Origin: Chryseobacterium sp.
GTDB lineage: Bacteria; Bacteroidota; Bacteroidia; Flavobacteriales; Weeksellaceae
NCBI GenBank assembly: GCA_003852805.1
Contig: RDDY01000290.1
Span: 1-6,949 of the forward strand
Direction: 5' to 3'
DNA length: 6,949 bases
The first letter of the stretch is position 1. The number at the start of each line of letters is the position of its first letter. Below, in pieces: positions 6,560 to 6,949 of this stretch. The notes beneath the pieces are model-generated. The model had not been told where the DNA came from and ran no database searches. It saw only the letters and a program-made list of their open reading frames with translations. The translations under genes and the position numbers were made by a program.

Positions 6560-6805
6560 CGCTACAGATACAAAAGATCTGTTGTTTGCTTTCTTGGTGA
6601 ATACTACTTTACCGTCTACCAGCGCGAAAAGTGTATGGTCTTTACCGATACCGACATTCTCGCCCGGGTGGTGCTGTGTACCTCTCTGTCTTACGATGAT
6701 GTTACCGGCGATAGCATCTTGGCCGCCGAAGATCTTCACACCCAGTCTTTTGGAATGAGATTCTCTACCGTTCTTGGAGCTACCTACCCCTTTCTTGTGT
6801 GCCAT
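6548..6805 (-). CDS. rpmA: 50S ribosomal protein L27
   Basis: The 85-residue protein has the typical L27 length and is recognisable throughout: [16 protein letters not shown] at the N-terminus, then [39 protein letters not shown] and a C-terminal DGKVVF segment. L27 is a component of the large ribosomal subunit whose N-terminus reaches the peptidyl-transferase centre. The sequence begins directly with M-A-H-K-K, without the cleavable N-terminal extension found in Firmicutes L27. It follows rplU by 36 bp on the same strand, the conserved rplU-rpmA order in bacteria, and the pair ends at the terminator at 6491-6523. The leader ends in AAAATAAA before the ATG and has no Shine-Dalgarno sequence. 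Confidence 0.98.
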   Translation of the reverse strand: MAHKKGVGSSKNGRESHSKRLGVKIFGGQDAIAGNIIVRQRGTQHHPGENVGIGKDHTLFALVDGKVVFTKKANNRSFVSVAPNA

Positions 6806-6841
6806 TTTATTTTAAAATTAATGCTGATTAAAATTCAGTGA

Positions 6842-6949
6842 TTAAGCCTCGGTATTCTCCTCTGTAGCTTCGGCTTTTTTAGGAGCTTTCTTGGCTTTTG
6901 TATCTTTTTTATCGTTATCCAATCCGTTGATGGATACTACGCGAACCTG
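6842..6949 (-). CDS. rplU: 50S ribosomal protein L21, C-terminal end (partial)
   Basis: Only the last 35 codons and the stop are in the window; the start lies beyond the right edge. The residues begin QVRVVSINGL, which fits the last strand of L21 (after the conserved GHRQ...T motif outside the window), and continue into a charged tail rich in Lys, Ala and Glu (DNDKKDTKAKKAPKKAEATEE then NTEA). Flavobacterial L21 proteins commonly carry such a low-complexity C-terminal extension, unlike E. coli L21, which ends soon after the last strand. The call rests mainly on position directly upstream of rpmA, the usual rplU-rpmA order, plus this tail. Confidence 0.88.
   Translation of the reverse strand, partial: QVRVVSINGLDNDKKDTKAKKAPKKAEATEENTEA

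Noticed and set aside
6461..6841. Plus-strand open frame opposite rpmA
   Set aside because: It is antisense to unambiguous ribosomal protein L27 and crosses the terminator hairpin.
1..6949. Mobile element, CRISPR array, tRNA/rRNA gene or defence system
   Set aside because: I saw no spaced direct repeats, transposase, integrase, cloverleaf or rRNA-like stretch; the genes are ordinary core functions, apart from the two unknown families noted.

Overview
The window looks like a chromosomal segment from a member of Bacteroidota, most likely class Flavobacteriia near the Weeksellaceae (Chryseobacterium/Elizabethkingia group). Three observations support this. The prolyl oligopeptidase reads very much like the classical Flavobacterium (now Elizabethkingia) meningosepticum enzyme as I remember it. 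The promoter-like sites follow the Bacteroidota -7 pattern TAnnTTTG. None of the visible start codons has a Shine-Dalgarno sequence; they have A/T-rich leaders instead. By eye the base composition is near half G+C, higher than typical Chryseobacterium, so I give no genus.

Layout. Positions 1-772 (minus) hold the N-terminal 257 residues of a sugar-nucleotide epimerase of the extended SDR family, cut by the left window edge. A 64-bp divergent spacer separates it from two plus-strand genes, probably co-transcribed with an 8-bp gap: a DUF2797-type protein (837-1625; zinc ribbon plus a GIY-YIG-like core) and a 712-residue membrane-anchored AsmA/DUF748-like protein (1634-3772) that contains a tandem repeat of about 161 residues. 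A 13-bp hairpin at 3772-3801 ends this unit and serves as a bidirectional terminator for the convergent genes.

The rest is minus strand. Read in the direction of transcription from the right edge: the C-terminal tail of ribosomal protein L21 (rplU, 6842-6949), ribosomal protein L27 (rpmA, 6548-6805) and a strong terminator; then a monocistronic prolyl oligopeptidase (4291-6420) with its own promoter-like boxes and a lipoprotein signal; then a terminator hairpin; then a small acidic Bacteroidota protein of unknown function (3817-4161).

The genes do not form one pathway. This is ordinary core-genome arrangement with ribosomal, envelope, sugar-nucleotide and peptidase functions side by side. 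I see no mobile element, CRISPR array, tRNA, rRNA or defence system. The points most worth a second look are the internal duplication in the AsmA-like protein, the nuclease-like core of the DUF2797 protein, the lipoprotein form of the prolyl oligopeptidase, and several compact hairpins and dyads at gene ends and at one promoter.
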